A stretch of DNA of 64,000 nucleotides from Enterobacter asburiae (GCF_024599655.1 NZ_CP102247.1:3968001-4032000), one strand, 5' to 3'. Positions 1 through 12,315 are shown, numbered from the stretch's first letter. Numbers and translations are program-made. The notes: a model not told the origin generated them from the sequence alone.

Positions 1-108
1 CGGATTTTCTCGTCGCTGCTTAACGGTGTGCCGGCGGGTAATGCCTGGCTTATGCTCGCAAATGACCCCGGAGGCAAGATCCTCTCCGCGGGCATTCCGG
101 CAACATAA
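1..108 (+). CDS. C-terminal fragment of an unidentified protein
   Basis: An open frame runs from the first base of the window to a TAA at 106-108 and encodes the last 35 residues of a protein that begins outside the window. The end reads ...MLANDPGGKILSAGIPAT. I do not recognise the family. The codon choice looks like normal coding sequence for this genome. A weak hairpin at 160-184 lies downstream, followed by the convergent MFS gene. In E. coli the gene beyond yafC is yafD, but this tail does not resemble the YafD C-terminus as I know it. It may also be a chance frame, since only the end is visible. Confidence 0.5.
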   Translation, partial: RIFSSLLNGVPAGNAWLMLANDPGGKILSAGIPAT

Positions 109-159
109 CGCATGGCATAGGTATTTTTTCGCACTTTTGGAAACAGCCTCTGTAACATG

Positions 160-184
160 AACCAGCCCGGAAAACGGACTGGTT
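160..184. terminator. Possible terminator between convergent genes
   Basis: The arms AACCAG and CTGGTT pair, with a further CCG/CGG pairing inside one mismatch and a GAAAA loop. There is no long T tract on either strand, so this is a weak candidate. The rest of 109-270 holds nothing else that I can identify. Confidence 0.3.
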
Positions 185-270
185 CTAATGTTATAGGGAC
201 TTTAGGTCATACTTTCAACGCAATTTCTGAGAAACCGCTTTCCAGTTTTGTAAGCAAGCACTTACTGATG

Positions 271-1446
271 TTAACCCAGCGCGACGCGAGCAGGTTTATC
301 AAGGCGCCCACTCAGGCCAATCAGCAGGAAGGCCACCAGGACAATCACCGCGCCAATCCACGGAGTCTGGGTTAACCCAACATGCGCTACGGTTTGCCCG
401 CCAATGATGGAGCCCAGCGCAATGCCAATATTAAATGCGGCAATGTTCAGACCCGATGCCACATCCACCGCATTTGGCGTATAGAGCTCGGCTTTCTGGA
501 CAACGTAGACCTGAAGCCCGGGCACATTACCAAAAGCAAAGATCCCCATGACCAGCACCGTGACCAGCGCGGCGTAGTGTAGCGAAGCCGTGAACTGGAA
601 AATCATCAGCAGAACAACCAGGGCGGCGAAGATGAATTTCAGCGCCGGTACCGCACCATGCTTATCTGCAAGCTTGCCGCCCCAAATATTGCCAATAGCA
701 ACGGAAATACCGTATCCCAGCAAAATCCAGCTCACGGCATTAGGGGAAAAGCCCGCCAGGTCCTGCATCATCGGCGCCAGGAAGGTGAAAGCGGTGAATA
801 CGCCGCCATAGCCCAGTGCCGTGACCGTGTAGATGATCAGCAAACGCGGATGCGTGAGCACCTTCAGCTGATCGCGCAGGCTCGCGCTCGCCCGGCCCGG
901 AATATTCGACGGTACCAGCAGCAGGCTGGTCACCAGGGCGATGACACCCAGCAAAGAGACGGCAAGGAACGTTTCGCGCCAGCCGAAGTGTTGAGCAATG
1001 AACGTTCCCAGCGGTACGCCCGTAACGAGTGCAACGGTCAGCCCACCAAACATGATCGCAATGGCTGAAGCCGCTTTCTCTTTAGGTACCAGACTGGTTG
1101 CAATAGTGGAACCAATCGAGAAGAACACACCGTGCGCAAGGCCGGTCAACAGACGAGCGATAACCAGCGTGGTGTAGTCCGGCGCCTGCCAGGCCAGCAC
1201 GTTGCCGGCGGTGAACAGCACCATTAATGCAACTAACAGCTGCTTACGTGGGAAGCGTCCGGTCAGGGCCGTCAGCACGGGGGCACCGACGGCAACGCCC
1301 AGGGCATAGATGGACACCAGTAATCCGGCGGAGGGCAATGAGATTGCAAGCTGGTTAGCAATAGTGGGAACCAGACCCACGATAACAAATTCGGTCGTGC
1401 CAATTGCAAAGGCACTGATCGTCAGGGCAAGTAGCGCCAGTGGCAT
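271..1446 (-). CDS. MFS transporter, DHA1 (drug:H+ antiporter-1) type
   Basis: A 391-residue inner-membrane protein with about twelve hydrophobic segments, the usual length for a 12-TM major facilitator. It begins with the FAIGTTEFVIVGL segment typical of AraJ/YdhP-like DHA1 exporters. A motif-A-like loop GRFPRKQL lies at residues 63-70, between TM2 and TM3, and a second glycine-rich block, IAAFNIGIALGSIIGG, lies near TM11. The substrate cannot be read from the sequence; the class usually exports drugs, sugars or metabolites using the proton gradient. It is divergent from the LysR gene yafC with 104 bp between the two starts, so YafC is a plausible regulator. E. coli K-12 has yafD rather than an MFS gene next to yafC, so this is a lineage-specific neighbour. 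Confidence 0.9.
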   Translation of the reverse strand: MPLALLALTISAFAIGTTEFVIVGLVPTIANQLAISLPSAGLLVSIYALGVAVGAPVLTALTGRFPRKQLLVALMVLFTAGNVLAWQAPDYTTLVIARLLTGLAHGVFFSIGSTIATSLVPKEKAASAIAIMFGGLTVALVTGVPLGTFIAQHFGWRETFLAVSLLGVIALVTSLLLVPSNIPGRASASLRDQLKVLTHPRLLIIYTVTALGYGGVFTAFTFLAPMMQDLAGFSPNAVSWILLGYGISVAIGNIWGGKLADKHGAVPALKFIFAALVVLLMIFQFTASLHYAALVTVLVMGIFAFGNVPGLQVYVVQKAELYTPNAVDVASGLNIAAFNIGIALGSIIGGQTVAHVGLTQTPWIGAVIVLVAFLLIGLSGRLDKPARVALG

Positions 1447-1533
1447 AAAATACTCCGTATCATCAGGATTAAGATGACAGGCAGTATGCGCCAGTGCTTA
1501 AATAACAAAAATGGTCAAAATCTCAATAGAATT

Positions 1534-1548
1534 TTGCAGGTGGTGCAA
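1534..1548. promoter_or_regulatory. LysR-type operator (T-N11-A palindrome) at the yafC start
   Basis: TTGCA, five bases, TGCAA: a perfect inverted repeat containing a T-N11-A core (1535-1547). It lies in the 104-bp divergent space between the MFS gene and yafC and ends two bases before the yafC GTG. It contains the AGGTGG that serves as the ribosome binding site. Binding by YafC itself is an inference from the family's habit of autoregulation. Confidence 0.5.
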
Positions 1549-1550
1549 CA

Positions 1551-2456
1551 GTGAAAGCAACATCAGAAGAGCTGACAATCTTTGTCGCCGTCGTTGAAAG
1601 CGGCAGCTTTAGCCGCGCGGCCGAACAGCTGGGTCAGGCTAATTCGGCCATCAGCCGTTCGGTAAAAAAACTGGAGATGAAGCTTGGAGTGAGTCTGCTC
1701 AACCGAACGACGCGGCAGCTGAGCCTGACGGAAGAAGGAGAGCGTTACTTCCGCCGCGTGCAGTCGGTACTGCAGGAGATGGCCGCAGCGGAGACGGAGA
1801 TTATGGAGACCCGCAGCACGCCGCGTGGATTGCTGCGCATTGATGCGGCCACGCCGGTGGTGCTTCACTTTCTGATGCCGCTGATCAAACCTTTTCGCGA
1901 GCGCTATCCGGAGATGACGCTCTCGCTGGTCTCCTCAGAGACGTTTATCAACCTCATCGAGCGTAAAGTGGATGTGGCTATCCGGGCGGGAACCCTGACA
2001 GATTCAAGCTTGCGTGCCCGCCCTCTGTTTGCCAGCTACCGCAAAATTATCGCATCACCAGAGTATATTGCCGAGCATGGTAAACCGGAGACGGTTGAAG
2101 AATTGAAGCAGCATCTGTGCCTGGGTTTTACGGAGCCGGTGTCGCTAAACACCTGGCCTGTCGCCTGTCATGATGGTCAACTTCATGAAATTACCTGCGG
2201 ATTATCCTCCAACAGCGGCGAAACGCTGAAGCAGCTGTGCCTTACCGGGAATGGCATCGCCTGTTTGTCGGATTACATGATTGATAAAGAAATTGCGCGC
2301 GGTGAGCTCGTGGAGTTAATGGCCGATAAGCGTCTACCGGTAGAGATGCCTTTTAGCGCGGTGTATTACAGTGACAGAGCGGTGAGTACGCGCATTCGTG
2401 CCTTTATTGACTTCCTGAGTGAACATATAAAAACAGCTCCCGGAGGAGCTGTGTGA
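1551..2456 (+). CDS. yafC: LysR-family transcriptional regulator YafC
   Basis: A 301-residue LysR regulator closely matching E. coli YafC, including the N-terminus (KATSEELTIFV) and the C-terminal TAPGGAV. The winged HTH is at about residues 4-62 (GSFSRAAEQLGQANSAISRSVKKLE), followed by a periplasmic-binding-protein-like effector domain at about 90-295. Its targets and inducer are not established. The start is GTG at 1551, preceded by AGGTGG at 1538-1543. It is divergent from the MFS exporter and convergent with dkgB, 29 bp away. Its last codons double as a hairpin that looks like the dkgB terminator. Confidence 0.95.
   Translation: MKATSEELTIFVAVVESGSFSRAAEQLGQANSAISRSVKKLEMKLGVSLLNRTTRQLSLTEEGERYFRRVQSVLQEMAAAETEIMETRSTPRGLLRIDAATPVVLHFLMPLIKPFRERYPEMTLSLVSSETFINLIERKVDVAIRAGTLTDSSLRARPLFASYRKIIASPEYIAEHGKPETVEELKQHLCLGFTEPVSLNTWPVACHDGQLHEITCGLSSNSGETLKQLCLTGNGIACLSDYMIDKEIARGELVELMADKRLPVEMPFSAVYYSDRAVSTRIRAFIDFLSEHIKTAPGGAV
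2428..2452 (-). terminator. dkgB terminator inside the 3' end of yafC
   Basis: On the minus strand ACAGCTCC and GGAGCTGT form a perfect 8-bp stem with a four-base loop, followed by TTTTTATA. It lies 33 bp beyond the dkgB stop and is made from the yafC codons for the TAPGGAV tail. Confidence 0.8.
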
Positions 2457-2485
2457 GGGTTCAGGTTACAGAGGGTGGGTCAAAC

Positions 2486-3289
2486 TTAATCCCAGTTAGG
2501 AGCTAAACCTTCCGGGCTTACCAGGCGATCGTTGCACTCCAGTGCTGCGATCGCTTTTTTATCGTCAGCATCCAGATGAAGATCCGTTGCCAACAGGTTG
2601 CTGGCCAGGTTTTCACGCTTAGTTGATGATGGGATAACGGCATAACCTTCACCCATTGCCCATGCCAGAATCACCTGCGCAGCAGTGGCGTTATGTTTCT
2701 CTGCGATACGCGTAATCACTTCATCTTTCAGCGCCTTACCGTAGGCCAGCGTCATGTATGAGGTGATGTGGATCCCGTGCTGTTTTGCCCAGTCCACGAC
2801 TTTGCGGTTTTGCAGGTAGGGAGACAGCTCAATCTGGTTGGTCGCAATATTTTCTGCGCCAACAGCGGCAATGGCTTTTTCCATCAGCGGGACGGTGAAG
2901 TTGGAGATCCCAATTTCGCGGGTTAAGCCCTGCTTTTTCGCTTCCAGCAGCGCCTGCATGAATTCTTCTACTGAGACGGCATCATTCGGTGATGGCCAGT
3001 GGATCAGCGTCAGATCTACGTAGTCAGTACGCAGTTTTTTCAGGCTCTCTTTCAGGCTAGGGATCAGCTTATCTTTGCTGAGATTCTCAATCCAGATTTT
3101 CGTGGTAATAAACAGTTCGTTACGCGGTACGCCACTCTCTTCGAGAGCTTGTCCAACGGCAGCTTCGTTTTCATAGATCTGTGCCGTATCAACTGCACGA
3201 TAGCCCAGTTCGAGTGCGGTTTTAACTGATGCGATAACAACGTCGTCTTTCAGGCGGAAGGTGCCCAGACCAAATGCAGGGAGAGTCAT
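2486..3289 (-). CDS. dkgB: 2,5-diketo-D-gluconate reductase B (aldo/keto reductase)
   Basis: A 267-residue cytosolic NADPH-dependent aldo/keto reductase matching E. coli DkgB (YafB). It reduces 2,5-diketo-D-gluconate to 2-keto-L-gulonate and also methylglyoxal and other aldehydes. The catalytic tetrad is visible as Asp34, Tyr39, Lys64 and His97 (DTAQIY, ITTK, LIHW). The cofactor-binding IPSSTKRENL lies near the C-terminus. I chose the ATG at 3287-3289 because it has TGAGGA upstream and gives the family length; an ATG four codons earlier overlaps that site. It lies downstream of the rRNA operon and tRNA-Asp, separated from them by a strong terminator. Confidence 0.96.
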   Translation of the reverse strand: MTLPAFGLGTFRLKDDVVIASVKTALELGYRAVDTAQIYENEAAVGQALEESGVPRNELFITTKIWIENLSKDKLIPSLKESLKKLRTDYVDLTLIHWPSPNDAVSVEEFMQALLEAKKQGLTREIGISNFTVPLMEKAIAAVGAENIATNQIELSPYLQNRKVVDWAKQHGIHITSYMTLAYGKALKDEVITRIAEKHNATAAQVILAWAMGEGYAVIPSSTKRENLASNLLATDLHLDADDKKAIAALECNDRLVSPEGLAPNWD

Positions 3290-3410
3290 AATATTCCTCA
3301 ATCGTTATGTTCGTAAACTGAGGAAGATTATCGCTGGCCTTGTTATAGAGAAAAAGATCGCAAAACGCAGAGGATTTTTGCTAATTTCGCAATAATTAAA
3401 CGGCAGATAA

Positions 3411-3446
3411 GAAAAAAGCCCTGAGCGTTAGCTCAGGGCTTTTAAT
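3411..3446 (-). terminator. rRNA operon terminator
   Basis: AAGCCCTGAGC and GCTCAGGGCTT form an 11-bp stem with a TTAG/CTAA-type loop, followed on the minus strand by TTTTTTC. It lies just past tRNA-Asp and ends the rRNA transcript before dkgB. Confidence 0.93.
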
Positions 3447-3449
3447 AAG

Positions 3450-3526
3450 TGGCGGAACGGACGGGACTCGAACCCGCGACCCCCTGCGTGACAGGCAGGT
3501 ATTCTAACCGACTGAACTACCGCTCC
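3450..3526 (-). tRNA. aspU: tRNA-Asp (GTC)
   Basis: A 77-base tRNA including the encoded CCA, nearly identical to E. coli tRNA-Asp. It begins GGAGCGGUAGUUCAG, has anticodon GTC at 3490-3492 (complement strand), T-loop GGTTCGAGTCC and a closed acceptor stem. It is the distal tRNA of the rRNA operon, as aspU is in E. coli rrnH. Confidence 0.98.
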
Positions 3527-3580
3527 ACCGAAGACTGCTTGTAACCACCGGATTTATGCACCGGCTTACTACTTAATTTG

Positions 3581-3700
3581 ATGCCTGGCAGTTCCCTACT
3601 CTCACATGGGGAGACCCCACACTACCATCGGCGCTACGGCGTTTCACTTCTGAGTTCGGCATGGGGTCAGGTGGGACCACCGCGCTAAAGCCGCCAGGCA
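3581..3700 (-). rRNA. rrf: 5S ribosomal RNA
   Basis: A 120-base gene whose ends TGCCTGGC and GCCAGGCA pair to form helix I. The internal CCGAACTCAGAAGTGAAACGC core is intact. It lies 69 bp downstream of 23S. The only clear difference from the common E. coli 5S in the region I compared is CATGTGAG in place of CATGCGAG, in a stem-loop. Confidence 0.97.
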
Positions 3701-3769
3701 AATTCTGTTAAATCTGTATCAGGCTGAAATTGATTGTCTGTCTCTTCGCCGAAACAGCTTCGGCGTTGT

Positions 3770-6674
<2,905 letters not shown>

Positions 6675-6783
6675 TCACAACCCGAAGATGTTTCTTTCGA
6701 TTCATCACCGACTTGCGAAAATTTGAGAGACTCGAACACACCATTAAAGATGTGTCGTTTCAATTTTCAGCTTGATCCAGATT

Positions 6784-6794
6784 TTTAAAGAGCA
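6784..6794 (-). promoter_or_regulatory. boxA antitermination element of the 16S-23S spacer
   Basis: On the minus strand GCTCTTTAAAA lies between tRNA-Ala and 23S. It matches the spacer boxA that reloads the Nus antitermination complex in enterobacterial rRNA operons. Confidence 0.7.
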
Positions 6795-6855
6795 AAACTT
6801 CGCAGTGCACCTTTTCAGGTTCACTCTGAAGTTTTCTTGTGTTTGCAGTAAAAGA

Positions 6856-6931
6856 TGGTGGAGCTATGCGGGATCGAACCGCAGACCTCCTGCGTGCAAA
6901 GCAGGCGCTCTCCCAGCTGAGCTATAGCCCC
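6856..6931 (-). tRNA. alaT: tRNA-Ala (TGC)
   Basis: A 76-base tRNA with encoded CCA and anticodon TGC at 6896-6898 (complement). It begins GGGGCTATAGCTCAG and carries the G3-U70 pair that identifies alanine tRNA. It is in the 16S-23S spacer, after tRNA-Ile. The symbol is by analogy, as several identical alleles exist. Confidence 0.98.
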
Positions 6932-6969
6932 ATCGTTTTGCCAACCTCTTCAAATTTGCTTCGCAAATT

Positions 6970-7046
<77 letters not shown>

Positions 7047-7116
7047 GTAGAGGTTTTTTACTGCTGTTTTTCATCAGACAATCTGTGTGAGCACTACAAA
7101 GGCAGGTTCTTTAAGG

Positions 7117-8656
<1,540 letters not shown>

Positions 8657-8789
8657 AAGTTTGATGCTCGTGAATTAAACTTCGTAATGAATTACGTATG
8701 TTCACTCAGAGACTTGAGTATTCATTTATTGTCCGAAGACATTAAGAATCCATGTCACTTTGAGTGCCCACACAGATTGTCTGATAAAT

Positions 8790-8801
8790 TGTTAAAGAGC
8801 A
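8790..8801 (-). promoter_or_regulatory. boxA of the rRNA leader
   Basis: TGCTCTTTAACA on the minus strand, the canonical leader boxA bound by NusB-S10 for rRNA antitermination. It lies between P2 and the start of 16S. Confidence 0.9.
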
Positions 8802-8839
8802 GTGCAACGCGGCTTTCACTCACCGTTGCGAGGTGGCGT

Positions 8840-8867
8840 ATATTACGCTTTCCTCTTTCAGAGTCAA
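8840..8867 (-). promoter_or_regulatory. rRNA promoter P2
   Basis: The -35 is TTGACT (8862-8867) and the -10 is TAATAT (8840-8845), with a 16-bp spacer. The arrangement matches the constitutive second promoter of E. coli rRNA operons. Confidence 0.85.
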
Positions 8868-8949
8868 CCCGTTATTTCAGAATTTTTTCTCTTCAACCGA
8901 ACCGCTTGTTGTGTGAAGTGATTCACATCCGCCGTGTCGATGGAGGCGC

Positions 8950-9020
8950 ATTATAGGGGGCCGCCGAGGAATGACAAGCGGAAAAATGCATTTTTATTTC
9001 AACCGCTCATCTTTTCGCCA
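8950..9020 (-). promoter_or_regulatory. rRNA promoter P1 with UP element
   Basis: The -35 is TTGTCA (8972-8977) and the -10 is a perfect TATAAT (8950-8955), with the 16-bp spacer characteristic of rrn P1. A GC-rich discriminator, GCGCCTCC, follows the -10; this is the feature that makes rRNA transcription sensitive to ppGpp. A run of A/T tracts at about 8981-9020 fits an UP element. The whole space from 16S to gmhB (8657-9026) is occupied by these promoters and the leader; no gene is present. Confidence 0.9.
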
Positions 9021-9026
9021 AAAAGG

Positions 9027-9593
9027 CTATTTTTGGTACTTTTTAATCTCTTTTGGCAGATCGGCCAGACTATTAATCACCCAATCCGCTGCATTTTCTG
9101 CTTCTGGCGTCACTGGCTTACCGGTGCGAACTAATATTTTGGTCCCTACACCCGCTGCGGCGGCTGCCTGCATATCTTCCAGTTTATCGCCCACCATATA
9201 AGAAGCAGACATATCAATGTGCAGGAACTCCTGCGCAGAGATGAACATCCCCGGATGCGGTTTACGGCAGTCACAGGTCTGGCGATACGCTTCTACCGTT
9301 CCCTGCGGGTGGTGCGGACAATAGTAGATACCGTCGAGATCCACGCCGCGGTCGGCCAGCGACCAGTCCATCCATTCCGTAAGCGTTTCGAACTGCGCTT
9401 CGGTGAATTTACCGCGTGCAATACCAGACTGGTTCGTCACCACCACCAGCGCATAGCCCATCTCTTTCAGCTGGCGCATGGCATCTATTACGCCCTCGAT
9501 AAACTCGAACTCATCAATCTCATGGACATAACCGTGATCCACATTAATAGTGCCGTCACGATCGAGAAAAATTGCGGGTACTGATTTTGCCAC
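9027..9593 (-). CDS. gmhB: D-glycero-beta-D-manno-heptose-1,7-bisphosphate 7-phosphatase
   Basis: A 188-residue cytosolic HAD-superfamily phosphatase of the ADP-heptose pathway that supplies the LPS inner core. The nucleophile motif DRDGT has Asp11 and Asp13. TNQSG is at residues 53-57, and the zinc ligands Cys92, His94, Cys107 and Cys109 sit in the insert. Lys111 and the GDKLED acidic motif (136-140) complete the site. The start is GTG at 9591-9593, with AGGAGC upstream. It is transcribed toward the rRNA operon, whose P1 lies only about 50 bp beyond the stop. Confidence 0.97.
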   Translation of the reverse strand: MAKSVPAIFLDRDGTINVDHGYVHEIDEFEFIEGVIDAMRQLKEMGYALVVVTNQSGIARGKFTEAQFETLTEWMDWSLADRGVDLDGIYYCPHHPQGTVEAYRQTCDCRKPHPGMFISAQEFLHIDMSASYMVGDKLEDMQAAAAAGVGTKILVRTGKPVTPEAENAADWVINSLADLPKEIKKYQK

Positions 9594-9674
9594 CGGTTTG
9601 CTCCTGAAAAAGGCATGTTCGACTAGTATCTCATGAATCGCAGCGCAATAAAGTGCTCATCGTACAGAGTTGGA

Positions 9675-9703
9675 TTGATTTAGACGTCTGGATGCCTTAA
9701 CAT
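9675..9703 (+). promoter_or_regulatory. metNIQ promoter with MetJ operator
   Basis: A perfect met box AGACGTCT (9682-9689) is followed directly by the half-matching GGATGCCT (9690-9697), the tandem arrangement bound by the MetJ-SAM repressor. A -35-like TTGATT (9675-9680) and a -10-like TAACAT (9698-9703) flank it with a 17-bp spacer, so the operator occupies the spacer. The same sequence precedes E. coli metN. Confidence 0.8.
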
Positions 9704-9781
9704 CCGTTTTGTTTACGGTCATCACCCGTATCTGGCAGAAGAAAATGCCACGGCTAACTTACATACGATAAAAATAATCTA

Positions 9782-10813
9782 ATGATTAAACTTTCCAATA
9801 TCACCAAAGTGTTCCAGCAGGGGAACCGAACCATTCAGGCGCTGAACAACGTCAGCCTGCATGTTCCTGCTGGTCAAATTTATGGCGTCATTGGCGCATC
9901 GGGTGCAGGTAAAAGCACGCTGATTCGTTGTGTTAACCTGCTTGAGCGCCCAACTCAGGGCAGCGTAGAAGTTGGCGGCCAGGAACTTACCGCCCTCTCA
10001 GAGAAAGAACTCACCAAAGCGCGTCGCCAGATTGGCATGATCTTCCAGCACTTTAACCTGCTGGCCTCCCGCACCGTGTTCGGCAACGTTGCCTTACCGC
10101 TTGAACTGGATAACACGCCAAAAGAAGAAGTGAAGCGTCGCGTCACCGAACTGCTCGACCTCGTGGGTCTGGGCGACAAACATGATAGCTACCCGGCAAA
10201 TCTGTCCGGTGGACAAAAACAGCGTGTGGCCATTGCCCGCGCGTTGGCAAGCAATCCTAAGGTGCTGCTGTGTGATGAAGCCACCAGCGCACTCGATCCG
10301 GCAACCACGCGTTCGATTCTGGAACTGCTGAAAGACATTAACCGTCGCCTGGGCCTGACGATCCTCCTTATTACGCACGAGATGGACGTGGTGAAACGCA
10401 TCTGCGACTGCGTGGCGGTCATCAGCAACGGTGAGCTGATCGAGCAGGACACGGTAAGTGAAGTGTTCTCGCATCCGAAGACGCCGCTGGCACAGCAGTT
10501 CATCCAGTCCACCCTGCATCTGGATATCCCGGAAGATTATCTGGAGCGTTTGAAAACCGAACCGACGGCAGACAGCGTCCCGATGCTGCGCATGGAGTTC
10601 ACCGGTCAGTCCGTTGACGCTCCTCTGCTTTCCGAAACCGCGCGTCGCTTTAACGTGAACAACAACATTATCAGCGCGCAGATGGATTACGCCGGTGGCG
10701 TGAAGTTCGGCATCATGCTGACAGAAATGCACGGCACCCAAGAAGAAACCCAGGCCGCGATTGCCTGGCTGCAAGAACACCACGTAAAAGTAGAGGTACT
10801 GGGTTATGTCTGA
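9782..10813 (+). CDS. metN: Methionine ABC transporter ATPase MetN
   Basis: A 343-residue ATPase that powers D- and L-methionine import. Walker A GASGAGKST is at residues 38-46, the Q-loop Gln at 89, signature LSGGQ at 141-145, Walker B VLLCDE at 161-166 and the switch His at 199. The C-terminal part (about 265-343) is the ACT-like NIL domain, which in E. coli binds intracellular methionine and shuts transport off. It is the first gene of metNIQ and overlaps metI by eight bases. Confidence 0.98.
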   Translation: MIKLSNITKVFQQGNRTIQALNNVSLHVPAGQIYGVIGASGAGKSTLIRCVNLLERPTQGSVEVGGQELTALSEKELTKARRQIGMIFQHFNLLASRTVFGNVALPLELDNTPKEEVKRRVTELLDLVGLGDKHDSYPANLSGGQKQRVAIARALASNPKVLLCDEATSALDPATTRSILELLKDINRRLGLTILLITHEMDVVKRICDCVAVISNGELIEQDTVSEVFSHPKTPLAQQFIQSTLHLDIPEDYLERLKTEPTADSVPMLRMEFTGQSVDAPLLSETARRFNVNNNIISAQMDYAGGVKFGIMLTEMHGTQEETQAAIAWLQEHHVKVEVLGYV

Positions 10814-11459
10814 GCCGATGATGTGGCTGCTGGTTCGCGGCGTTTGGGAAACGCTGGCAATGACCTTTGTCTCTGGCTTCTTTGGTTTTGTGATTGGCCT
10901 GCCGGTCGGCGTATTGCTGTACGTGACGCGTCCGGGTCAAATCATTGAGAACGCGAAGCTGTACCGTACGCTCTCTGCGCTGGTGAATATCTTCCGTTCC
11001 ATCCCCTTCATTATTCTGCTGGTGTGGATGATTCCGTTTACCCGCGTGATCGTCGGAACGTCTATCGGTCTGCAGGCGGCCATCGTTCCGCTGACCGTAG
11101 GCGCAGCACCGTTTATCGCCCGTATGGTGGAAAACGCCCTGCTGGAAATCCCGACAGGTCTGATTGAAGCCTCCCGCGCAATGGGTGCCACGCCGATGCA
11201 GATCGTGCGCAAAGTCCTGCTCCCGGAAGCACTGCCAGGCCTGGTGAACGCGGCAACCATCACGCTCATCACGCTGGTCGGTTATTCCGCAATGGGCGGT
11301 GCTGTTGGCGCTGGCGGTTTAGGTCAGATTGGTTACCAGTACGGCTATATTGGATATAACGCTACCGTGATGAATACCGTTCTGGTATTGCTGGTTGTTC
11401 TGGTTTATTTAATCCAGTTCTCTGGCGATCGCATCGTCCGGACCGTTACTCACAAATAA
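10806..11459 (+). CDS. metI: Methionine ABC transporter permease MetI
   Basis: A 217-residue inner-membrane permease with five predicted membrane segments. The EAA coupling loop starts EASRAMGATP at residues 121-130 and contacts MetN. Two copies assemble with two MetN subunits. The start codon lies inside the end of metN, so translation is coupled. metQ follows after 40 bp. Confidence 0.97.
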   Translation: MSEPMMWLLVRGVWETLAMTFVSGFFGFVIGLPVGVLLYVTRPGQIIENAKLYRTLSALVNIFRSIPFIILLVWMIPFTRVIVGTSIGLQAAIVPLTVGAAPFIARMVENALLEIPTGLIEASRAMGATPMQIVRKVLLPEALPGLVNAATITLITLVGYSAMGGAVGAGGLGQIGYQYGYIGYNATVMNTVLVLLVVLVYLIQFSGDRIVRTVTHK

Positions 11460-11499
11460 CGTTACACACAACACAAACTCTACGAGTTAAGGATAAAAC

Positions 11500-12315
11500 A
11501 TGGCGTTTAAATTAAAGACCTTTGCAGCAGTAGGCGCGCTGATCGGCTCTCTGGCACTGGTGGGTTGCGGTCAGGACGAAAAAGATCCAAACCACATTAA
11601 AGTGGGCGTTATCGTGGGTGCAGAACAACAGGTTGCTGAAGTTGCTCAGAAAGTGGCAAAAGAGAAGTATGGCCTGGACGTTGAGCTGGTGACCTTCAAT
11701 GATTACGTTCTGCCGAACGAAGCGCTGAGCAAAGGCGATATCGACGCTAACGCCTTCCAGCATAAGCCATACCTGGATCAGCAGATCAAAGATCGCGGCT
11801 ATAAACTGGTGGGCGTGGGTAACACCTTTGTCTACCCGATTGCTGGATACTCGAAGAAAATTAAATCGCTGGACGAACTGCAGCCGGGCTCTCAGGTTGC
11901 CGTGCCTAACGACCCAACCAACCTTGGTCGTTCCCTGCTGCTGCTGCAGAAAGTGGGCCTGATCAAACTGAAGGACGGTGTTGGCCTGCTGCCAACCGTT
12001 CTGGATGTCACCGAAAACCCGAAAAATCTGAAAATTGTTGAACTGGAAGCACCGCAGCTGCCACGCTCTCTGGACGATGCACAGATTGCTCTGGCCGTGA
12101 TCAACACCACTTACGCCAGCCAGATTGGTCTGACGCCAGCCAAAGACGGTATCTTCGTTGAAGATAAAGACTCCCCGTACGTCAACCTGATCGTGACTCG
12201 CGAAGACAACAAAGACGCGGAAAACGTGAAGAAATTCGTTCAGGCTTATCAGTCTGATGAAGTTTACCAGGAAGCCAACAAAGTGTTTAACGGCGGCGCT
12301 GTTAAAGGCTGGTAA
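11500..12315 (+). CDS. metQ: Methionine-binding lipoprotein MetQ
   Basis: A 271-residue substrate-binding lipoprotein of the NlpA family. The signal peptide ends in a lipobox LVGC with the acylated cysteine at residue 23, followed by GQDEKD. It delivers methionine to MetI/MetN from the periplasmic face. The strong AAGGAT site lies upstream of the ATG. It is the last gene of metNIQ and is followed by a GC-rich hairpin. Confidence 0.97.
   Translation: MAFKLKTFAAVGALIGSLALVGCGQDEKDPNHIKVGVIVGAEQQVAEVAQKVAKEKYGLDVELVTFNDYVLPNEALSKGDIDANAFQHKPYLDQQIKDRGYKLVGVGNTFVYPIAGYSKKIKSLDELQPGSQVAVPNDPTNLGRSLLLLQKVGLIKLKDGVGLLPTVLDVTENPKNLKIVELEAPQLPRSLDDAQIALAVINTTYASQIGLTPAKDGIFVEDKDSPYVNLIVTREDNKDAENVKKFVQAYQSDEVYQEANKVFNGGAVKGW

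Noticed and set aside
157..375. A 72-codon frame at the left end
   Set aside because: It mostly overlaps the 3' end of the MFS gene in antisense and begins inside a hairpin.
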